In this document: positions 60,546-64,000 of the stretch, piece after piece
Layout: every line of letters starts with the position of its first letter
Numbering within the stretch: the first letter of the stretch is position 1
Translations under genes and position numbers: made by a program
The notes under the pieces: model-generated
What the model was told of the DNA's origin: nothing
What the model saw: only the letters and a program-made list of their open reading frames with translations
Database searches by the model: none
Source of the DNA: Melieria omissa
Taxonomy: Eukaryota; Arthropoda; Insecta; Diptera; Ulidiidae
Direction: 5' to 3'
DNA length: 64,000 nucleotides
Assembly: GCA_963971225.1 (NCBI GenBank)
Contig: OZ020270.1
Coordinates: 74,540,432 to 74,604,431 of the forward strand

Positions 60546-62640
60546 CGGACATGTCTGGTCTACTTGAACGACATAATCGTGATGGGTAAAAGCTTTGACG
60601 ACCACCTGGGAAAGCTCAAGGAGGTATTCGAGCGAATACAGAAAGCTGGGCTTAAACTCAACCCAAAGAAGTGCTCGCTGTTTCAAACGGAGGTCAAGTA
60701 TCTGGGTCACACGGTTTCTGCCCGCGGAGTACATTCGGATGAAGGCAAAATCACGGCGGTGAAGGAGTGGCCCCGGCCACGCAATCTACACGAACTCCGC
60801 AGTTTCCTGGGCCTGTGCACATACTACCGAAGATTCGTTCCTGGATTTGCGAACATAGCTGGCAGCTTGCACAAACTGACGAAAAAGAATGAAGCCTTCG
60901 CGTGGGGCGAAAAGCAGGAGCAGGCTTTTGCACGACTGAAGGAAAAACTGTGCACTGCTCCAATTCTGGCCTTCCCCGTGCCTGCAGAGATGTTTGTGCT
61001 GGATACAGATGCAAGTGGGCATAGTATTGATGGTGTGCTATCACAGATAATAGATGGCCAGGAACAAGTGACAACCTACTACAGCAAAATTTTGTCAAAG
61101 CCGGAACGCAACTACTGTGTGACGCGGAGGGAGTTGCTCGCAGTATTGGAATGCGTGAAACACTTCCATAAATACCTGTATGGCCAAAAGTTTCGCCTGC
61201 GCACAGATCATGGAAATGCCGATGCCTTGTCACGCCGTCCGTGCAAAACCGAATGCAGGCATTGTTCGCGAGCCGAAAGCAAAGAGCAGATAGTGGACGT
61301 GCGATTGGTCAGCGTTGTGCCAAACGAGGAGTGGTCTGCGGAGAGGATACAAAAGGACCAGCGCGAGGATACGGATCTTAAAAAAAGCATTGAAGGCAAG
61401 GAGCAAGGCACACGTCCAGACTGGCAGGAGATGGCCGGTGAGAGCCCGATCGCGAAGGCTTACTGGGCGCAGTGGCAAAGTCTGCGGCTGTCTGATGGTT
61501 GCCTATACCGCGAGTGGGAGAGTGAGGATGGCCGGACCAGCAATACCCTAATTGTAGTCCCGAAATGCAGAATCAACGAGGTGATCGAGGCATACCATAA
61601 CGACTCCAGCGGAGGGCACCCAGGCATAAAAAACTGTCGCCAAAATAAAAAGACGATTCTACTGGGTAGGATGCCAGGAGTCTGTCGCCGATTGGATTAA
61701 GAGCTGTGATCGATGTTCGGCTGCGAAAGGGCCAACAAGAAGATCTCGGGGCCGCATGCAGCAGTACAACATGGGAGCGCCCTTTAAGCGAATTGCCATG
61801 GACGTCGCCGGGCCATTCCCACTTAGCACTCAAGGCAACAAATATGTGCTGGTGGTAATGGACTATTTCAGCAAATGGCCCGAAGTGTATCCTATTCCTA
61901 ACCAGGAGGCCTCCACGGTCGCGGAAATGCTGGTAAACAACTGGGTAGCCAGATTTGGAGTTCCACTGGAGTTGCACTCGGATCAAGGCCGGAATTTCGA
62001 GTCTCTGGTATTAAAGGAAATGTGCGAGCTACTAGGAATAAGGAAAACGCGCACCTGTCCTTTGCATCCCCAGTCCGACGGTATGGTGGAACGATTCAAT
62101 CGAACACTGGAGGAATATCTGCGGAAAGTAGTAAGCAGATATCAAAAGGATTGGGACACGCATATTCCGCTGTTCTTGATGGCGTATAGGTCACTCACTC
62201 CAGCCCGAGCAGTGTTCGGCACGGAGCTGAGGTTGCCTGCTGACTTGAAGTTCGGAGTGGTCAGTACGACGGAAGGCGCTAAGACTGATTACGCAGTTAA
62301 TAAGCGATCGAAGCTGGAAAAAATCCACCAGTTTATAAGGGACCGTATCCAACTGGTCAGCGATAAGATGAAAGCCAGATATGATCTACGAGCTAACACA
62401 GCGGGGTTCCAAGAAGGCGATCTGGTAATGCTTTACAACCCGCAGCGCAGGAAAGGTTTGTCTCCAAAGCTTCAAACGTCATGGGAAGGACCGAACAAGG
62501 TCGTGACCAGGATTAATGACATGGTGTACAGAGTTCAACGCTGTTGCAGCAGAAACGCTAGGCTGAAGGTAGTCCATTTGGAGCGCCTGGCGTCTTACTC
62601 CGGCGGAGCCTCGGCACTTGTTCGGGACGAACAAGTCTAA
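60546..62640 (+). pseudogene. Copy C2 RT C-terminal part, RNase H and integrase
   Basis: RT resumes with LVYLNDIIVMG, i.e. YLND instead of the catalytic YLDD. RNase H starts FVLDTDASGHS but RTDH is joined directly to GNADALSRRP, an in-frame loss of about 39 codons with CATG at both deletion edges. A small deletion near 61627 shifts the frame in the integrase zinc region (61700 stop). From 61756 the integrase core is open to 62640, with AMDVAGPF, LHSDQGRNF and GMVERFNRTLEEYL present and a 7-residue deletion after MAYRS. Confidence 0.88.
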
Positions 62641-62651
62641 GTGATGGGCAG

Positions 62652-63055
62652 TGATACGATGAGAAACTCCATGCCGTACTGTACAGGAATGCTTTTCTCC
62701 GCACGAATGTTTTCGAAGCATACTTTTAGGCATGCACTTTGAAATACGGCAAATTTGGTCTAATTCGCTCGAAGAAATGAGCTGTGCGAGAATGGTCGAG
62801 CACTTTCCAATTGGAAGTTGCAAGAAACTTCGGCACGATAAGAAAACTGGTATAAAAGCAGCAGTGTGCAGCGCAATGGGTCGAGTCTGTGTTAAGCAAG
62901 CAAAGCGGTAACAAGTGTAGATACAAGCGAAGTGTAAATCTGTAAATAAAGCGATTTTTGGTTTTTGGGCCTTTTGCGCTGAATGATTGAAGTTGTTTTA
63001 TTTTCAATCACAATAAAAACGAACCTTGGAAAACGAACTGTGGGTTTTCGTAACA
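62652..63055 (+). repeat. 3' LTR of copy C2
   Basis: 404 bp, TGATACGATGAG to TTTTCGTAACA. It contains GGTATAAAAGCAGCAGTG (promoter box near 62849) and AATAAAGCG near 62945. ATAT follows at 63056-63059, probably the surviving TSD half. Confidence 0.9.
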
Positions 63056-63158
63056 ATATGTTTGGGGCTTATTTCATCTAAATCGGTTCAGCGGTTTTTG
63101 CCTGATTGTGGCTCAAAGAAGCAACGTCACACTTGGCTTTATATAATAGTATATAGAT
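63056..63158 (-). repeat. Helitron/DINE-like repeat fragment
   Basis: Contains CGGTTCAGCGGTTTTTGCC, the reverse of the stretch near 8713-8733, and ends with TATATAATAGTATATAG. It is the flank of copy C2 on one side and of the deletion derivative H on the other. Confidence 0.5.
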
Positions 63159-64000
63159 TACCAGGTCACCTTCTTGAAACCCTTCTGTGTTAGCCCGTAA
63201 ACCATAGCTGGCTTTTTACCTGTTTTCGACTAGTTGAGTGAGGCTCCGCGATCTCCTCCTCGGCACATTCGCAGCCGAACACCAATTACAACCTCTGATC
63301 CACTCAGCGACAGACTCCTGGCATCCTACCCAATAGAACCGCCTTCTTATCTTGGCGACAGTTTTTGCGATGCCTAGGTACGTCATCGCGCTGGTCACCG
63401 TCTCTTTAAATGTCGGCTTGCCCATCATCAACAAACTGCGACGTGTCTCTGGGTCATGAAGACCCTCAATAAATGACTCAATCTTCATCCTCTCGAGGTC
63501 ATCAGCGCCGAATTTCGGGTAGCACAACTGTACCAGCCGCTCAATGTCTGCTGCATATGTCTGCAGCGCCTCGTTGGCTCTTTGCCTACGGCTCTTCAGC
63601 TCGCAATAATACAGCATTTTGTTGTGCGCGTCACTGTATCTGGCTGCCAGCGCCCTTACGACGGTCCCGTAATCACCCCTCAAACCTTGCGGAACTGTTT
63701 TTATTACCTCAGCCGCAGGACCTCTTAGAGCCAGTATCAGTCTCCGACCTTTCCTAACATCGGTCCACTGACTCTCCAAAGCAGCCATATCGAATTGTAG
63801 TTTGAATGTGTCGAACGACGTAGTACCATCATAAGTAGGCATTTCTATGGCAAAACTTTCCTCAACCGACTGCACCCGTGCTTGCAGCTGTACATCTCTA
63901 AGCCGCTCGTCGATTTTTCTGTTTACTGAATCCTCCAGACTGTCAACTCGTTTGTTCAAGGAATCATCCAAGTCGTCAACTCGTCTGTTCAGAGAATCAT
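63159..64000 (-). mobile_element. Gypsy deletion derivative H (family A/C related), continues beyond the window
   Basis: Minus-strand gag sequence occupies 63380-64000. At about 63380 it is joined to the integrase zinc-binding region, and near 63235 again to the integrase C-terminal GFQEGDLV block, which ends abruptly at 63159 without an LTR. Two large internal deletions thus remove the zinc knuckle, protease, RT, RNase H and the integrase core. Confidence 0.82.
63216..64000 (-). CDS. In-frame Gag-integrase zinc-finger fusion ORF, partial
   Basis: The frame is open from the window edge to the TAG at 63216. The 251 residues from the first ATG (63971) begin MDDSLNKRVDSLEDSVNRK (coiled-coil repeat), then the capsid-like domain (MPTYDGTTSFDTFKLQFDMA, LVQLCYPKFGADDLERMK, KPTFKETVTSAMTY). 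They pass directly into LGIAKTVAKIRRRFYWVGCQ, CNWCSAA and RRRSRSLTQLVENR. The fusion keeps part of the integrase HHCC finger (the CxxC pair) next to Gag and replaces the original CCHC knuckle. Whether the product is made is unknown. The upstream part lies outside the window. Confidence 0.8.
   Translation of the reverse strand, partial: DSLNRRVDDLDDSLNKRVDSLEDSVNRKIDERLRDVQLQARVQSVEESFAIEMPTYDGTTSFDTFKLQFDMAALESQWTDVRKGRRLILALRGPAAEVIKTVPQGLRGDYGTVVRALAARYSDAHNKMLYYCELKSRRQRANEALQTYAADIERLVQLCYPKFGADDLERMKIESFIEGLHDPETRRSLLMMGKPTFKETVTSAMTYLGIAKTVAKIRRRFYWVGCQESVAEWIRGCNWCSAANVPRRRSRSLTQLVENR

Larger units (their letters stand above)
57465..63055 (+). mobile_element. Ty3/gypsy family C, copy C2, 5' LTR truncated
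   Basis: The left LTR remnant 57465-57622 is the last 158 bp of the family LTR. The right LTR 62652-63055 is complete and followed by ATAT. Gag, protease, RT, RNase H and integrase are all recognisable but have a nonsense codon early in gag, frameshifts, an RNase H deletion and a changed RT active site. The copy is dead. Its pol is close to C1 (1-1896). Confidence 0.92.

Overview
The window is repeat-dense insect DNA. I found no convincing host gene. Everything recognisable is a transposable element, usually broken and often inserted into another one. The families (Ty3/gypsy and errantivirus-type LTR elements, I-, LOA-, R1- and RTE-like non-LTR elements, mariner, hAT, Transib, Harbinger-like, Helitron/DINE-like, a tRNA-derived SINE) and the TATA-plus-TCAGT core promoters in the LTRs suggest a higher dipteran, plausibly a tephritid or related acalyptrate fly. 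The genus is not decidable from the sequence. The density of nesting suggests heterochromatin or a piRNA-cluster-like region, which is inference.

Layout. 1-2186: 3' end of a Ty3/gypsy element (family C), cut by a 200-bp assembly gap (2187-2386). 3060-4109: an uninterrupted mariner transposase. 4262-6290: RTE-like retroposon remnant. 6473-8075: LOA-like fragment with a 13-bp target site duplication (TSD). 8209-8658: solo LTR. 8918-20490: gypsy copy A1 (minus strand, TSD ATAT), split in its RT gene by an apparently complete LOA-like retroposon (11813-17258, two long ORFs, 11-bp TSD). 20495-24631: Helitron-like DNA, a SINE, an R1-type fragment, an I-type RNase H fragment and a Tc1/mariner-superfamily remnant.

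24632-49389 is the most layered part. An I-clade retroposon (F, minus) was split by an Mdg3-like gypsy element (E, 24797-46256, minus). E was hit by an errantivirus-type element (B, 30625-40266, TSD CGCG), and B was split by gypsy copy A2 (31996-38022, plus, TSD ATAT). E also carries a palindromic CACTA-end element, a solo LTR, a SINE that itself contains a solo LTR, two hAT elements with 8-bp TSDs, a Transib remnant with TSD CGTCG and a Harbinger-like element. The order F then E then B then A2 is read directly from interrupted reading frames and TSDs.

49390-50019: 3' end of another gypsy copy, abutting Helitron-like DNA (50020-51107), into which a 5-kb I-clade retroposon (G, 51108-56096) inserted. 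56136-56820: a second Helitron-like unit. 57465-63055: gypsy copy C2, degraded. 63159-64000: part of a gypsy deletion derivative in which Gag is fused in frame to the integrase zinc-binding domain.

How the genes work together: the LTR elements encode Gag, protease, RT, RNase H and integrase for copy-and-paste movement, and the non-LTR elements encode ORF1 RNA-binding proteins plus endonuclease/RT. Most copies here are defective, so any movement of such copies would have needed enzymes supplied in trans. The best candidates for recent or residual activity are the LOA-like element, the mariner ORF and the C1 pol.
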